From Photobacterium carnosum (GTDB lineage Bacteria; Pseudomonadota; Gammaproteobacteria; Enterobacterales; Vibrionaceae): a stretch of DNA of 64,000 nt. Below are positions 28,837-39,747 of this stretch, piece after piece (positions within the stretch are counted from its first letter, which is position 1; every line of letters starts with the position of its first letter). Both the position numbers and the translations under genes were made by a program. The stretch is taken from the NCBI RefSeq assembly GCF_002849605.1, contig NZ_NPIB01000013.1, positions 1 through 64,000 of the forward strand. Reading direction: 5' to 3'. The notes under the pieces were generated by a model. The model had not been told where the DNA came from, searched no databases, and saw only the letters and a program-made list of their open reading frames with translations.

Positions 28837-29859
28837 ATGGGTCTTACCGTTGCACTTGATGCAATGGGCGGGGATTTCGGTCCTCAAGTAACAGTGCCTG
28901 CCGCCGTGCAGGCACTGTTACATTCGCCTGAGCTCAAACTCATTCTATTTGGTGATATTAGTGCTATCACTACCCAGTTAACACTTCTTAATAAGCTCAA
29001 TCATCCTCGATTGTCTATCGTACATTGCGATAATGTTATAGCTAATGAAACTCGTCCATCACAAGCATTACGTCATAGTAAAGGTTCTTCAATGCGTATG
29101 GCTCTAGAAGCTGTTGCCGCAGGAGATGCTGACGCTTGTGTTAGTGCTGGTAATACGGGGGCATTAATGGCTTTATCTCGTTATGTACTGAAACAACTTC
29201 CCGGTGTTGAACGTCCTGCTTTAATTTCAGAAATTCCTAATCGCCACGCTAACCATACTTGGTTACTCGATCTAGGCGCAAATGTTTCCTGTGATGCAGA
29301 TACCTTGTTTCAATTTGCTGTTATGGGATCGGTTGTTGCTGAACAAACATTAGGCACATCACCACGGGTTGCATTACTTAATATTGGCGAAGAAGCCATT
29401 AAAGGCAATGACCTGGTGAAACGTTGTGCTGAAATGTTGACTGAATCTCCTGATATTAATTACATTGGTTATATTGAAGGTCATCAATTATATTCAGATA
29501 AAGCGGATGTGATTGTGTGTGATGGTTTTGTCGGAAATGTAAGTTTAAAAACCAGTGAAGGGGTAGCTAACCTATTCATTGATTGTATTAAACGCAATAT
29601 TGGACGTAACCCATTTAAGCGCTTAATTGCTAAATGGCTATTTCGTGAGCTGTTTAATAGTTTACAACAATTGAACCCCGACCAGTATAATGGCGCAAGT
29701 CTGTTAGGATTACGCGGTATTGTAGTGAAAAGCCATGGAAGTGCTGATACCACAGCTTTGGAGAATGCCATAAGCCAAGCGGTTTATGAGATTAAACGCC
29801 AAATACCGATGAAAATCAGTGACCGTCTGGAAGAGGTCTTATTAGAGAGGCATTATTAG
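28837..29859 (+). CDS. plsX: Phosphate acyltransferase PlsX
   Basis: 340 aa. It makes acyl-phosphate from acyl-ACP for phospholipid synthesis, a peripheral membrane enzyme. Family motifs: [19 protein letters not shown] at the start, [14 protein letters not shown] (about 107-120), [22 protein letters not shown] (about 149-170), and [17 protein letters not shown] near the C-terminus. It is 12 bp after rpmF and 5 bp before fabH. Confidence 0.97.
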   Translation: MGLTVALDAMGGDFGPQVTVPAAVQALLHSPELKLILFGDISAITTQLTLLNKLNHPRLSIVHCDNVIANETRPSQALRHSKGSSMRMALEAVAAGDADACVSAGNTGALMALSRYVLKQLPGVERPALISEIPNRHANHTWLLDLGANVSCDADTLFQFAVMGSVVAEQTLGTSPRVALLNIGEEAIKGNDLVKRCAEMLTESPDINYIGYIEGHQLYSDKADVIVCDGFVGNVSLKTSEGVANLFIDCIKRNIGRNPFKRLIAKWLFRELFNSLQQLNPDQYNGASLLGLRGIVVKSHGSADTTALENAISQAVYEIKRQIPMKISDRLEEVLLERHY

Positions 29860-29864
29860 TCTTC

Positions 29865-30821
29865 ATGTATAGCAAAATTTTAGGAACTGGCAGCTATTTG
29901 CCAACACAAGTTCGCACCAATGCGGATTTAGAAAAAATGATAGATACTAGCGATGAGTGGATCGTTGCTCGTACTGGTATTCGTGAGCGTCGAATTTCAT
30001 CCGCTGACGAAACGGTTGCCGTGATGGGTTACCATGCTTCTTTAAACGCGATTGAAATGGCGGGTATCAATAAAGAAGATATTGATCTTATTATTGTTGC
30101 AACGTCTAGTGCAAGCCACTCATTCCCGTCGGCTGCTTGCCAAGTGCAAGGTATGTTAGATATTAAAGGCTGTCCTGCTTTTGATCTATCTGCGGCATGT
30201 ACTGGTTTTGTGTACGCATTAAGTGTCGCTGATCAGCATATCAAAACGGGCATGGCAAAAAATGTATTAGTGATTGGATCTGATGCGCTTTCTCGTCATT
30301 GTGATCCTAAAGATCGTTCAACCATTATCTTATTTGGTGATGCGGCGGGTGCGGTCGTTCTTGGCGCAAGTGAAGAACAAGGTATCATTTCAACACATTT
30401 ATATGCTGATGGTCATTTTGGTGGCTTATTAAGCCTTGCTGTGCCAGAGCATGATAAAGATTTTGATGCTAATACTTGGCTTTATATGGCAGGTAATGAA
30501 GTATTTAAAGTAGCAGTTACTCAACTGTCTAACTTAGTGAAAAATACGCTTATTGCCAATAATATGGATAAATCTGAACTTGATTGGTTAGTGCCACATC
30601 AAGCGAATATGCGTATTATTTCAGCCACAGCGAAAAAATTATCAATGTCGATGGATCAAGTGGTTGTCACACTGGATCGTCATGGTAACACCTCTTCAGC
30701 AACTGTACCGACTGCGTTAGATGAAGCAGTGCGTGATGGCCGTATTCAACGTGGTCAAACGTTATTATTAGAAGCGTTTGGTGGTGGTTTCACATGGGGC
30801 TCTGCACTAGTGAAATTTTAA
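29865..30821 (+). CDS. fabH: Beta-ketoacyl-ACP synthase III
   Basis: 318 aa. It starts fatty acid synthesis by condensing acetyl-CoA with malonyl-ACP. Catalytic triad: Cys112 in [13 protein letters not shown], His in VPHQANMRI (near 244) and Asn in [10 protein letters not shown] (near 274). Directly downstream of plsX, which matches the fab operon. Confidence 0.98.
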   Translation: MYSKILGTGSYLPTQVRTNADLEKMIDTSDEWIVARTGIRERRISSADETVAVMGYHASLNAIEMAGINKEDIDLIIVATSSASHSFPSAACQVQGMLDIKGCPAFDLSAACTGFVYALSVADQHIKTGMAKNVLVIGSDALSRHCDPKDRSTIILFGDAAGAVVLGASEEQGIISTHLYADGHFGGLLSLAVPEHDKDFDANTWLYMAGNEVFKVAVTQLSNLVKNTLIANNMDKSELDWLVPHQANMRIISATAKKLSMSMDQVVVTLDRHGNTSSATVPTALDEAVRDGRIQRGQTLLLEAFGGGFTWGSALVKF

Positions 30822-30955
30822 ACTGACTCACCATTGGGTTTAGTTTACGCGTTAAAAGAATTTTGCGATAAGGCAGACGGTGCATATAGTTAACGCTGTC
30901 TTATTAGCCTATTAATTTACTGAACGATCAGTATATAAAGAATAAGGATTCTCAA

Positions 30956-31885
30956 ATGTCTAAGTTCGCGATTGTTTTCCCTGGACAGGGTTCTCAAACT
31001 GTTGGCATGCTTGCTGATTTAGCAGAGCAATTTGATGTGGTTAAGCAGACGTTTGCTGAAGCTTCTGATGCTTTAGGGTATGATCTTTGGGCGTTAGTTC
31101 AAAATGGTCCCGTTGAAGATTTAAACCAAACTCAGCGTACACAGCCTGCATTATTAACCGCATCTGTAGCGATTTGGCGTGTATGGCAACAACAAGGTGG
31201 TGAACAACCTGTTGTTTTAGCTGGACATAGCTTGGGTGAATATTCAGCACTTGTATGTGCTGGTGTGATTGATTTCCAAGCAGCAGTTAAGTTAGTTGAA
31301 CTTCGTGGTAAACTAATGCAACAGGCCGTTCCAGCAGGTGTTGGTGCAATGTCTGCAATTATTGGTTTAGATAACGATGCGATTGCCGCAGCATGTGCAC
31401 AAGCCGCTGAAGATCAAGTGTGTTCTCCTGTTAACTTTAACTCGCCAGGTCAAGTGGTTATTGCGGGCAACAAAGAAGCAGTAGAGCGTGCCAATGTATT
31501 GTGTAAAGAAGCCGGAGCTAAGCGTGCATTACCATTGCCAGTTTCTGTTCCTTCACACTGTGCGTTAATGAAGCCTGCGGCGGATAAACTTGCTATCGCA
31601 TTAGAAGGCTTAGCATTTAGTGCGCCGACTGTGCCTGTAATTAATAATGCAGACGTAGCGACTGAGATTGATCCTGTTGCAATTAAATTGGCACTTGTTA
31701 AGCAATTATACAATCCAGTTCGTTGGACTGAGTCAGTTGAGCGTATGGCATCTGAAGGCGTTGAAGAATTGCTAGAAATGGGGCCGGGTAAAGTATTAAC
31801 TGGTCTTACCAAGCGTATTGATCGTGCTCTTAGCAGCCAAGCCGTAAATGATGTAGCATCATTAACCGCAGCATTAGCAAAGTAA
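30956..31885 (+). CDS. fabD: Malonyl-CoA:ACP transacylase
   Basis: 309 aa. It loads malonyl onto ACP. FPGQGSQ near the N-terminus forms the oxyanion region; [10 protein letters not shown] holds the nucleophile Ser92, and the second catalytic residue is His in VPSHCALM (near 201). AAGGA ribosome binding site. A 134-bp gap from fabH could contain an internal promoter. Confidence 0.97.
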   Translation: MSKFAIVFPGQGSQTVGMLADLAEQFDVVKQTFAEASDALGYDLWALVQNGPVEDLNQTQRTQPALLTASVAIWRVWQQQGGEQPVVLAGHSLGEYSALVCAGVIDFQAAVKLVELRGKLMQQAVPAGVGAMSAIIGLDNDAIAAACAQAAEDQVCSPVNFNSPGQVVIAGNKEAVERANVLCKEAGAKRALPLPVSVPSHCALMKPAADKLAIALEGLAFSAPTVPVINNADVATEIDPVAIKLALVKQLYNPVRWTESVERMASEGVEELLEMGPGKVLTGLTKRIDRALSSQAVNDVASLTAALAK

Positions 31886-31909
31886 TTAAGCTTAGAAAGA
31901 GGATTTACA

Positions 31910-32644
31910 ATGAGTCTGGAAGGTAAAATTGCACTAGTTACAGGTGCGAGTCGTGGTATCGGTCGTGCAATTGCTGAAATTTTGGCTGAGCGTGGCGCAA
32001 CTGTAATCGGTACGGCAACATCTGAAAGCGGTGCTGATGCTATTAGTGCGTATCTTGGCGATCACGGTAAAGGTTTTGAATTAAACGTAACCTCACCAGA
32101 GTCAATTGAAGTCACATTAAAGCAAATTAAAGAACAATATGGCGATATTGACATTCTTGTTAATAACGCCGGTATTACTCGTGATAATCTACTCATGCGT
32201 ATGAAAGAAGACGAATGGCAAGATGTTATGAATACCAACCTTACATCGATTTTCCGCCTGTCTAAAGCAGTGTTGCGTGCTATGATGAAAAAACGTCATG
32301 GTCGTATTATTAGTATTGGCTCTGTTGTTGGTACTATGGGTAACGCTGGACAAACAAACTATGCAGCTGCTAAAGCAGGTTTGCTTGGTTTTACAAAATC
32401 GATGGCACGCGAAGTTGCTTCTCGTGGAATCACCGTTAACGCAGTTGCACCCGGTTTTATTGAAACGGATATGACAAAAGCGCTAAATGATGATCAACGT
32501 GCTGCAACGTTAGCAAATGTTCCTGCTGGTCGTTTAGGCGATCCGCGTGAAATAGCAGCGGCTGTTGCTTTTTTAGCCTCTGATGAAGCTGCTTATATAA
32601 CGGGCGAAACATTGCACGTTAATGGCGGCATGTATATGATTTAA
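31910..32644 (+). CDS. fabG: 3-oxoacyl-ACP reductase
   Basis: 244 aa SDR enzyme, NADPH-dependent reduction step of the elongation cycle. [12 protein letters not shown] is the cofactor motif; the catalytic Ser138, Tyr151 and Lys155 are in ISIGSVVG and NYAAAKAG. Same length as E. coli FabG. Confidence 0.98.
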   Translation: MSLEGKIALVTGASRGIGRAIAEILAERGATVIGTATSESGADAISAYLGDHGKGFELNVTSPESIEVTLKQIKEQYGDIDILVNNAGITRDNLLMRMKEDEWQDVMNTNLTSIFRLSKAVLRAMMKKRHGRIISIGSVVGTMGNAGQTNYAAAKAGLLGFTKSMAREVASRGITVNAVAPGFIETDMTKALNDDQRAATLANVPAGRLGDPREIAAAVAFLASDEAAYITGETLHVNGGMYMI

Positions 32645-32802
32645 GCAAATTTGTTGTAATACTTCATGATTCAAGTCAAATTGAACTATTTTTCTGGTTA
32701 AATCGTGGTTTGACCAGCATTATGAGTGTTGCAACTTTTGCTGTAATGCATAAACTACAACAAATCGCATTAGCGAATTCTTGTTAAAGGAAATATATTA
32801 GT

Positions 32803-33036
32803 ATGAGCAACATCGAAGAACGCGTAAGAAAAATCATCATTGAGCAACTAGGCGTAGACGAAGCAGAAGTTAAAAACGAAGCATCTTTCGTTGACGATCT
32901 AGGTGCTGATTCTCTAGATACAGTTGAACTAGTAATGGCTCTTGAAGAAGAATTCGATACTGAAATCCCTGACGAAGAAGCTGAAAAAATTACTACTGTT
33001 CAATCTGCAATCGACTACGTAAACAGCGCACAGTAA
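32803..33036 (+). CDS. acpP: Acyl carrier protein
   Basis: 77 aa, acidic. The phosphopantetheine attachment Ser37 sits in [26 protein letters not shown] ribosome binding site. It is preceded by a 158-bp gap, as in other fab clusters where acpP also has its own promoter, which suits its high expression. Confidence 0.98.
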   Translation: MSNIEERVRKIIIEQLGVDEAEVKNEASFVDDLGADSLDTVELVMALEEEFDTEIPDEEAEKITTVQSAIDYVNSAQ

Positions 33037-33054
33037 TATAAAAATGAATATTTC

Positions 33055-33085
33055 CAGGCGGTCATTATGACCGCCTGTTTTTTTT
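33055..33085 (+). terminator. Terminator between acpP and fabF
   Basis: CAGGCGGTCA / TGACCGCCTG (10 bp), loop TTA, then T8. It would limit transcription from acpP into fabF. Confidence 0.93.
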
Positions 33086-33124
33086 CACTTCCTGTTATAT
33101 CCTCAATTCCCGGAGAAATTAATC

Positions 33125-34363
33125 GTGTCTAAGCGTCGTGTAGTTGTAACTGGCATGGGTATGCTTACCCCGGTTGGTAATTCTGTTGAATCTTCTTGGA
33201 AAGCTTTACAGTCTGGCACCAGTGGTATCAGTACCATTCAACATTTTGATGCAAGCGCCTTTGCTACTCAATTTGCCGGAATGATCAAAGATTTCAATTG
33301 CGAAGATTACATGTCTCGAAAAGATGCTCGCAAAATGGATTTATTTATCCAGTATGGCGTAGCAGCTGGCGTACAAGCATTCAAAGATTCTGGTTTTGAA
33401 GTTACTGAAGAAAATGCACCACGTATTGGTGTTGCTATTGGTTCTGGTATTGGTGGTTTAGGTTTAATTGAAGCTGGCCATCAAACATTGATCGACAAAG
33501 GACCACGTAAAATTAGTCCGTTCTTTGTACCATCAACAATTGTTAATATGATCGCAGGCCACATGTCTATCATGTACGGTCTACGTGGTCCAAATATCGC
33601 TATCTCTACAGCGTGTACGACGGGCCTTCATAACATTGGCCATGCTGCACGTATGATTGCATACGGTGATGCTGACGCAATGCTAGCGGGTGGTGCAGAA
33701 AAAGCATCAACAGAACTAGGCATGGCGGGTTTCGCTGCTGCAAAAGCATTATCAACACGTAATGATGATCCCCAAGCGGCTTCTCGTCCATGGGACAAAG
33801 ATCGCGATGGTTTTGTATTAGGTGATGGTGCTGGTGTGATTGTGCTAGAAGAGTACGAACACGCTAAAGCTCGTGGCGCTAAAATTTATGCAGAGCTTGT
33901 TGGTTTTGGTATGAGTGGTGATGCTTACCATATGACGTCACCAAGTGCAGACGGTTCTGGTGGTGCATTAGCGATGGAAGCTTGTATTCGCGATGCGGGT
34001 ATCAATGCTGATAAGATTGGCTACATCAATGCCCACGGCACATCAACACCTGCTGGTGATAAAGCTGAAACATTAAGCATTAAACGCGCACTAGGTGCTG
34101 CGGCTGACAATGTGATGGTTTCATCAACTAAATCAATGACAGGTCACCTATTAGGTGCTGCTGGCTCTGTTGAATCAATCATTACTATTCTAAGTTTGAT
34201 TGATCAAGTTGTACCACCAACAATTAACTTGGATAACCCAGGTGAAGGTTGTGATCTTGATTATGTTCCAGGTGAAGCGCGTCAAGCTAATCTAGAATAC
34301 GCATTATGTAACTCATTCGGTTTTGGTGGCACTAACGGTTCGTTATTGTTTAAGAAAATTTAA
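33125..34363 (+). CDS. fabF: Beta-ketoacyl-ACP synthase II
   Basis: 412 aa elongating condensing enzyme. Catalytic Cys164 in [10 protein letters not shown], with His in [11 protein letters not shown] (near 304) and [11 protein letters not shown] (near 341). The start codon is GTG after a CCCGGAGA ribosome binding site. Downstream of acpP and its terminator. Confidence 0.97.
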   Translation: MSKRRVVVTGMGMLTPVGNSVESSWKALQSGTSGISTIQHFDASAFATQFAGMIKDFNCEDYMSRKDARKMDLFIQYGVAAGVQAFKDSGFEVTEENAPRIGVAIGSGIGGLGLIEAGHQTLIDKGPRKISPFFVPSTIVNMIAGHMSIMYGLRGPNIAISTACTTGLHNIGHAARMIAYGDADAMLAGGAEKASTELGMAGFAAAKALSTRNDDPQAASRPWDKDRDGFVLGDGAGVIVLEEYEHAKARGAKIYAELVGFGMSGDAYHMTSPSADGSGGALAMEACIRDAGINADKIGYINAHGTSTPAGDKAETLSIKRALGAAADNVMVSSTKSMTGHLLGAAGSVESIITILSLIDQVVPPTINLDNPGEGCDLDYVPGEARQANLEYALCNSFGFGGTNGSLLFKKI

Positions 34364-34414
34364 TTCGCTTATTTGCGTATTGAGTAATAAGTGCCATAAA
34401 CTGATATGATTAAG

Positions 34415-34447
34415 TAGCCTGATATTTCGATATCGGGCTATTTTTTT
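34415..34447 (+). terminator. fabF terminator
   Basis: TAGCCTGATAT / ATATCGGGCTA (one G-U), short TTCG loop, T7. Confidence 0.92.
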
Positions 34448-34468
34448 ATCTGTTAAAAGGAAGACGCA

Positions 34469-35278
34469 ATGGCCTCAGTGAATGGTCGCGAACAACAGGT
34501 GCTTGCCATTACAGATAGAGCGACCCTGTATGGCGATGGTTGCTTTACAACAATGTTAGTTGAGCAACAATGTGTTCAGTTATGGCCATTGCATTTAGCT
34601 CGTTTAGAGGTGAGTCTGCAACGGTTAGCGATTACAGCACCGAATTGGCAGCAGGTATATACTGATGTAGTCGCGCTAGCATTACACTATCCTCATAAGG
34701 GTGGAATAAAAATATTAATTAGCCGTGGTAGTGGTGGGCGAGGGTATAATCCAAGTGGCTGTAATGATACTCAAGTAATTATTACCCATTTTAAATGGCC
34801 ACAGCATTACCAGCAATGGCAACAGCAAGGGGTTACATTAGGCGTATGTCAGCAGCGAATGGGGAATAGCCCAATGCTTGCTGGGATGAAGCATTTAAAT
34901 CGCCTTGAACAAGTGTTATTAAAACAAGAAATTGAACAAGCAGGTTGGGTTGATGCGATTGCACTTGATGGTGACAATCGAGTTATTGAAACCACGGTGG
35001 CCAATCTGTTTTGGCGTAAAGGCAATACTGTATATACTCCAGCGCTACAGCGTGCAGGCGTTGCAGGGGTGATGCGTCAACATGTCCTCGATATACTTGA
35101 TGAGCTTAATTATGACTATCAAGTAGGGGATTTTGATCTGACGGCTGTATTTGCTGCTGATGAAGTTTTTATGACTAATGCATTGATGGCGTTAGTACCT
35201 GTTAATCAAATACAAACTACACAATATTGTGAACGTACAATGTTCAAAACACTATGGAAGAGGTTACATTCGTGCTAA
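34469..35278 (+). CDS. pabC: Aminodeoxychorismate lyase
   Basis: 269 aa, PLP fold type IV. It releases p-aminobenzoate for folate. RATLYGDGCFTTM near the N-terminus, the PLP Lys in GMKHLNRLEQVLLKQE (near 141) and DAIALDGDNRVIETTVANLFW (near 165-185) are family motifs. It overlaps the start of mltG by 7 bp, indicating translational coupling; the order fabF-pabC-mltG-tmk-holB is conserved. Confidence 0.95.
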   Translation: MASVNGREQQVLAITDRATLYGDGCFTTMLVEQQCVQLWPLHLARLEVSLQRLAITAPNWQQVYTDVVALALHYPHKGGIKILISRGSGGRGYNPSGCNDTQVIITHFKWPQHYQQWQQQGVTLGVCQQRMGNSPMLAGMKHLNRLEQVLLKQEIEQAGWVDAIALDGDNRVIETTVANLFWRKGNTVYTPALQRAGVAGVMRQHVLDILDELNYDYQVGDFDLTAVFAADEVFMTNALMALVPVNQIQTTQYCERTMFKTLWKRLHSC

Positions 35279-36288
35279 AGAAGTTGATTATTGTGATTTT
35301 TCTGTTGGGCTTGTTAATGGCTGGCGTGGCAGGTTGGAGTTTTTTTCAAGTAAAATCGGCGCTTGATAAGCCAGTGCTGATTGAACAACAAACATTTATT
35401 ACCGTGAAATCAGGCACCTCTTTTCGTGGGTTATTAACACAATTAAGTAATGAAAAAATTGTCACCTTATCGCCATGGCTGCGCTGGGTGGGGTATTTAG
35501 AGCCAGCATTGACGAATATTAAAGCGGGTACTTATGCGATTGAACCTCAAGCAACATTGCATTCAGTATTAACAATGATCACCGAAGGTAAAGAATACCA
35601 ATATGCGATCACGCTGGTGGACGGTGAGCGTTTTAGTGAATGGCGACAATTATTGCAAGCTGATCCGCATTTGATCCATACAACTGACAATATGACTCAA
35701 GCACAAATTAGCACCGCGGTTGGGATCGAGAATGATAAAATTGAAGGCTATTTTTTGCCAAACACTTATCATTTTACCGCTGGCACGAGTGATATAAGTA
35801 TTTTAAAACGTGCACATGTTGCGATGATGAAAGAACTGGATCTTGCATGGCAGCAACGCGCTAAAGATACCCCATTAAAAACGCCTTACCAAGCATTGAT
35901 TATGGCATCGATCATCGAAAAAGAAACCGCTGTGGCGAGAGAGCGTGGTTTAGTAGCATCGGTATTTATGAATCGCTTACGTGCCAATATGCCATTACAA
36001 ACTGATCCTACGGTGATCTACGGTATGGGTGATAAGTATGATGGCAATATTACTAAAAAAGATTTGCGCACTCCAACCGCTTACAACACTTATACCATGC
36101 GTGGTTTGCCGCCAACACCGATAGCCATGCCAAATAAAGCTTCTATTATGGCCGCGGTTGATCCGGACGACAGTGATTATTATTATTTTGTCGCGGATGG
36201 TAAAGGCGGTCACAAATTTTCAACTACGTTAGTCGAGCACAACCGCGCGGTTCGTGCCTATCTCAAAATATTAAGAACACAGAAATGA
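35272..36288 (+). CDS. mltG: Endolytic murein transglycosylase MltG
   Basis: 338 aa from the GTG at 35272, which has GGAAGAGG eight bases upstream; an in-frame ATG lies at 35254. N-terminal membrane anchor ([19 protein letters not shown]), a LysM-like subdomain, then the YceG catalytic domain with [12 protein letters not shown] (catalytic Glu) and [20 protein letters not shown]. It cuts nascent peptidoglycan in the periplasm. It shares 4 bp (ATGA) with tmk. Confidence 0.96.
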   Translation: MLKKLIIVIFLLGLLMAGVAGWSFFQVKSALDKPVLIEQQTFITVKSGTSFRGLLTQLSNEKIVTLSPWLRWVGYLEPALTNIKAGTYAIEPQATLHSVLTMITEGKEYQYAITLVDGERFSEWRQLLQADPHLIHTTDNMTQAQISTAVGIENDKIEGYFLPNTYHFTAGTSDISILKRAHVAMMKELDLAWQQRAKDTPLKTPYQALIMASIIEKETAVARERGLVASVFMNRLRANMPLQTDPTVIYGMGDKYDGNITKKDLRTPTAYNTYTMRGLPPTPIAMPNKASIMAAVDPDDSDYYYFVADGKGGHKFSTTLVEHNRAVRAYLKILRTQK

Positions 36289-36914
36289 TCGGTAAATTTA
36301 TTGTCATCGAAGGCCTTGAAGGGGCTGGTAAAAGTACAGCGATAGCACAAGTTATAGCAACATTAGCTCAATATGGTATTGCAAACCCACAATCGACACG
36401 TGAACCTGGCGGCACACCGCTGGCAGAACAAATGCGCGCTTTAGTTAAGCAAGGTCATCCTGATGAGCCATTAACGGATATGGCAGAATTGCTGTTGTTA
36501 TATGCAGCTCGAATTCAGTTAGTTGATAATGTAATAAAGCCAGCTTTAGCCGAAGGGCGTTGGGTCGTTGGTGATCGCCATGATATGTCATCACAGGCTT
36601 ATCAAGGCGGTGGTCGTGGTTTTGATCAAGCATTGATGGAAAACTTGCGTGATACGGTTCTAGGGGATTTTCGTCCTGATCTGACTATCTATATGGATAT
36701 TGATCCCGTATTAGGCTTACAACGTGCTCGTGGCCGTGGTGAGCTTGATCGTATTGAACAAATGGATATTAGTTTCTTTGAACGTGCTCGTGAGCGCTTT
36801 TTAGCATTATGTAACAATCAACCCAATGTGATTATTATTGATGCTAGCCAAACCTTAGAACGCGTTACTGCCGATTTAACCCAAGCATTACAGTCTTGGT
36901 TGGAGCAACAATAA
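36285..36914 (+). CDS. tmk: Thymidylate kinase
   Basis: 209 aa. dTMP to dTDP. P-loop GLEGAGKST (about 9-17), [14 protein letters not shown] (about 38-51), [16 protein letters not shown] and the E. coli-type lid [10 protein letters not shown]. Its start overlaps the mltG stop (ATGA). Confidence 0.97.
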   Translation: MIGKFIVIEGLEGAGKSTAIAQVIATLAQYGIANPQSTREPGGTPLAEQMRALVKQGHPDEPLTDMAELLLLYAARIQLVDNVIKPALAEGRWVVGDRHDMSSQAYQGGGRGFDQALMENLRDTVLGDFRPDLTIYMDIDPVLGLQRARGRGELDRIEQMDISFFERARERFLALCNNQPNVIIIDASQTLERVTADLTQALQSWLEQQ

Positions 36915-36916
36915 TA

Positions 36917-37879
36917 ATGATATATCCATGGCAACAAACTTTGTGGCACAACTGGCAGCAGTTGCTTGAGCAACGACGTTTACACCATGCTATTTTGTTA
37001 TTAGCGGCAAAAGGTAGTGGGCGAGGTGTGTTGGCACGACAATTATCGAAAACCGTACTTTGTCAAAATGCACAAACAGAGCCTTGTGGTGTTTGTCATA
37101 GTTGCCAGTTATTTGATGCTGAAAACCATCCTGACTTTCATGTTATTAAGCCTGAACAAGATGGCAAGCAAATTGGTGTCGATGCGGTTCGTCAGTGTAA
37201 CCGTTGGGCAACGGAAACCTCACATCTCAATGGTCAGCGGGTTATTTTAATTGAAGACGCTGATTCTTTGGGTGAAGCGGGTGCTAATGCGATATTAAAA
37301 ACTTTAGAAGAGCCACCTGCGGGCTGCCAATTTATATTAACGGCGCAAGGTTTAGATCGGTTATTACCGACAGTGATCAGCCGTTGTAATAAATGGCGTT
37401 TAAATCCACCTGAAGAAACTAATGTCAAAAGTTGGGTTGAAAGCAAACTTCAACGATCCATTCTTTTAGAAAGTGTACGGCTTAATAATGGTGCGCCATT
37501 AGCAACGTTGTCCTTCATTGAAAGTGGATTAGATATCCGTTACGGCCATTTAGTAACAGCGTTTACTGAATTTGTACAACCGCCTCATATTGGTATTTAT
37601 GATGTCGCGGCAATGTGTACTGCTGATGGTATTGTGACATTGCAATTGCTCAGTTATTTTCTGGTTGATTGTTTAAAATGGCAGCAAGGGGCAACGCAAT
37701 ATCTGGTACATCAAGAATCATTACCCGCCGTTGAAGCTGTCGCGACCACAATACCAACCGCATTACTGTTAGAACAAGTGCGCAATCTTAATAACTTACA
37801 TCGTCAATTAGCTAAACATACAGGGCTAAATATTGAGTTGTTAGTGGTTGAGTGGTTAAGCGGATTTATTGGTAAGTAA
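36917..37879 (+). CDS. holB: DNA polymerase III subunit delta'
   Basis: 320 aa from ATG 36917. Clamp-loader subunit. Atypical P-loop region LLAAKGSGRGVLARQLS, four-Cys zinc module CQNAQTEPCGVCHSC (about 50-64), and NAILKTLEEPPAGCQFILTAQ with ILPTVISRC (the SRC arginine finger). The start lies 3 bp after the tmk stop. Confidence 0.96.
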   Translation: MIYPWQQTLWHNWQQLLEQRRLHHAILLLAAKGSGRGVLARQLSKTVLCQNAQTEPCGVCHSCQLFDAENHPDFHVIKPEQDGKQIGVDAVRQCNRWATETSHLNGQRVILIEDADSLGEAGANAILKTLEEPPAGCQFILTAQGLDRLLPTVISRCNKWRLNPPEETNVKSWVESKLQRSILLESVRLNNGAPLATLSFIESGLDIRYGHLVTAFTEFVQPPHIGIYDVAAMCTADGIVTLQLLSYFLVDCLKWQQGATQYLVHQESLPAVEAVATTIPTALLLEQVRNLNNLHRQLAKHTGLNIELLVVEWLSGFIGK

Positions 37880-37947
37880 TTGTTACCATTAATGCTTTAC
37901 CAGCACCGTTATGAAATGAAGCATAAGAATAAACAAGAGGAAAGCCT

Positions 37948-38724
37948 GTGTTAGTCGATTCACATTGTCATCTTGATAAACTTGATTATGACAAACTTCA
38001 TACAGGGATTGATGATGTATTAAATAAAGCCAAGGAACGTGGCGTTGAGTATTTTCTGTCGGTCGGGGTTACATTAGCGGCTTTTCCTAAAATGATGGAA
38101 ATGATCGCACCTTACGATAACGTGTTTGCATCCTGTGGTATTCATCCACTCGATGTAGAGTCAGGGTATGACTCTGAGCAGTTTAAAGCCTTTGCGCGCC
38201 ATGAAAAAGTGGTTGCGATTGGTGAAACTGGGCTTGATTATCACTATCAGCCTGAGACTGCGGAATTGCAGCAAAAACTGTTCCGTGAGCAAGCACGTGT
38301 GGCGGTTGAATTAAATAAGCCGTTAATTATCCATACTCGTATGGCACGTGAAGATACTATGCGTATTTTACGTGAAGAAGGCGCAGAGAAGTGTGGTGGT
38401 GTATTACATTGCTTCACTGAAGATTTGGATATGGCATTAGCTGCGATTGAGCTAGGCTTTTATATCTCAATTTCTGGCATTGTGACGTTCAATACTGCGA
38501 GCGACTTAAAAAATGTGGTGAGTAAGTTACCGCTAGATCGCTTGTTGGTTGAAACCGATTCACCATTCTTAGCCCCAATTCCATACCGTGGTAAGCAAAA
38601 CCAACCTGCTTATACCCGTGAAGTGGCTCAATATATTGCGCTATTAAAAGGCATATCTGTTGAGGAAGTGGAACAAGCCACCACTAAAAACTTCTTCACA
38701 CTGTTTTCATTAGCGAAACAGTAA
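37948..38724 (+). CDS. ycfH: TatD-family metal-dependent hydrolase YcfH
   Basis: 258 aa. TIM-barrel with metal ligands in VDSHCHLD (start), GETGLDYHY (near 92), IIHTRMARED (near 128), LHCFTED (near 152) and VETDSPFLAP (near 204). It acts probably as a DNase or D-aminoacyl esterase; the YcfH branch is called by its place after holB. GTG start with AGAGGAAAG ribosome binding site. Confidence 0.93.
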   Translation: MLVDSHCHLDKLDYDKLHTGIDDVLNKAKERGVEYFLSVGVTLAAFPKMMEMIAPYDNVFASCGIHPLDVESGYDSEQFKAFARHEKVVAIGETGLDYHYQPETAELQQKLFREQARVAVELNKPLIIHTRMAREDTMRILREEGAEKCGGVLHCFTEDLDMALAAIELGFYISISGIVTFNTASDLKNVVSKLPLDRLLVETDSPFLAPIPYRGKQNQPAYTREVAQYIALLKGISVEEVEQATTKNFFTLFSLAKQ

Positions 38725-38746
38725 GACACAGTTTTGGTCTGACATT

Positions 38747-38776
38747 AAAGAGAAGCCTCGGCTTCTCTTTTTTTGG
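38747..38776 (+). terminator. ycfH terminator, end of the core cluster
   Basis: AAAGAGAAGC / GCTTCTCTTT, CTCG loop, then T's. The accessory island begins right after it. Confidence 0.92.
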
Positions 38777-39029
38777 TTGCTGGAAAGGGGCTGGTGGTTG
38801 ATGTGATATTTCTAAATGGTTGTAACACATACAATTCCCTGTGGGACATATAACAGATGTTATGTGAAATAGGTAGCGAAGTGCGTCGATATGGAATGAT
38901 ATCGGTGAAGTTGGTTTCAGTGTGGTCGCTTGGTGATCACATGAGTTAGCCAAAGGACTAACTTAAAAGTAGACAAAAGCAAGTTAGATTTTGTGCCCTG
39001 ATGTTATCGTTTGGTATTAAATAAAATAA
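38777..39029. other. Gene-free left edge of the cassette island
   Basis: No supportable ORF. It contains the palindrome ATAACAGATGTTAT (near 38850), a stretch ATTTCTAAATGG (near 38812) that also occurs near 109-118, and the two-hairpin element at 38943-38994. Confidence 0.5.
38943..38994 (+). repeat. Two-hairpin element, copy A
   Basis: Hairpin 1 GAGTTAG (38943-38949) / CTAACTT (38958-38964); hairpin 2 ACAAAA (38973-38978) / TTTTGT (38989-38994) with loop GCAAGTTAGA. A homologous element lies at 41905-41960, and its stem bases differ in paired fashion. Confidence 0.5.
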
Positions 39030-39134
39030 TGATAACGCCTGCAATAAGGTGCCCCGCACTAAACCAGCAAAGCACACCGAACTTTTAACCCAAACTGCCG
39101 AGTATAACGGGTCACCTTGATTGCTTTGTTGAAC
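39030..39134 (+). other. Integron-type attC site 1
   Basis: R'' TGATAAC (39030-39036) and R' GTTGAAC (39128-39134) enclose 105 bp. The arms pair well: GCAATAAGGTGCCCCG on the left against GCAATCAAGGTGACCCG, the reverse complement of the right, with a single extrahelical base as in real attC hairpins. A 3-base run of extra T's next to R' is the other bulge. Confidence 0.8.
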
Positions 39135-39345
39135 GAAGCCGCTGCGCGGCAGAGTAAAGCAGACAGCGATTAAGCTACCTTTAATACTCCTTTTAATGGA
39201 GTATTTATGATGAATAACGAACAATAACAACGTTCAGATTATCTTTATGAACAACATGTTACCCACCTAACCTTGCAAGGTAAACGTCCAGCCACTATTG
39301 ATGGTTATAGTCACTCACCATTTAGATAAATCACCCGATACGTTA
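39129..39345 (+). repeat. Recombinase-cassette repeat, copy A
   Basis: Starts at the attC 1 crossover (TTGAACGAAGC) and runs through a hairpin GCCGC/GCGGC and an upstream region into the remnant of a recombinase gene. Copy B at 40460-40680 matches closely except for small indels. Confidence 0.85.
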
Positions 39346-39501
39346 ACCACTGATGATCTCAAGCGATACTTTGCTCAACTGATTAAAACCCATTCAGAAT
39401 TGATCATAATGGATTATGAATGTTATGGGTGTCCTATGTTTTTCTTTTGTCCATGCTGTCAGCATGTCATGCAATTGGCGGGTTTTTTTCGACCCAGATA
39501 A
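39207..39501 (+). pseudogene. Decayed tyrosine recombinase fused to a Cys-rich tail
   Basis: The ORF opens MMNNEQ, hits an in-frame TAA at 39225, then continues QRSDYLYEQHVTHLTLQGK and RPATIDGYS. It loses 17 bp relative to copy B (at about 39313), shifts frame, and resumes THHLDKSPDTLTTDDLKRYF-AQLIKTHS. This is the SAM-like N-terminal core-binding domain of a phage-type integrase; the catalytic domain is missing. The remaining frame runs on into ECYGCPMFFFCPCCQHVMQL and AGFFRPR, a two-CxxC tail like the C-terminus of an IS91-type transposase (from memory). It is therefore an internally deleted integrase/IS91-type remnant. Confidence 0.65.
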
Positions 39502-39672
39502 AAACGTAAAATAATAAGGATAATGGCATTAACGCGTAATAATTAAAGAGGTTCTAATTATAAATCAATGAATTAAATTGATTGGTTCACGCCAAGGATA
39601 ACGCTCGACTTCTTTTCAGCATCACCCTTTATGATATTCACAATATTTACTTATATAAAGCAGCTCGGGCTT

Positions 39673-39727
39673 GTCCAACACTTCGGATAGGTGTCGGCTG
39701 CGCGACACATATCCTTATCTGTTATAC
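39673..39727 (+). other. Integron-type attC site 2 (short form)
   Basis: R'' GTCCAAC (39673-39679, perfect RYYYAAC) and R' GTTATAC (39721-39727). Inside, GGATA-GTGTCG pairs with CGACAC-TATCC around a GCTGCG loop. 55 bp, the short end of the attC size range. Confidence 0.7.
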
Positions 39728-39747
39728 AGTTGGTTACGCAGAGCTTC

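Noticed and set aside
38958..39230. 90-codon minus-strand frame
   Set aside because: It covers attC 1 and the recombinase repeat, has no ribosome binding site and resembles no protein.
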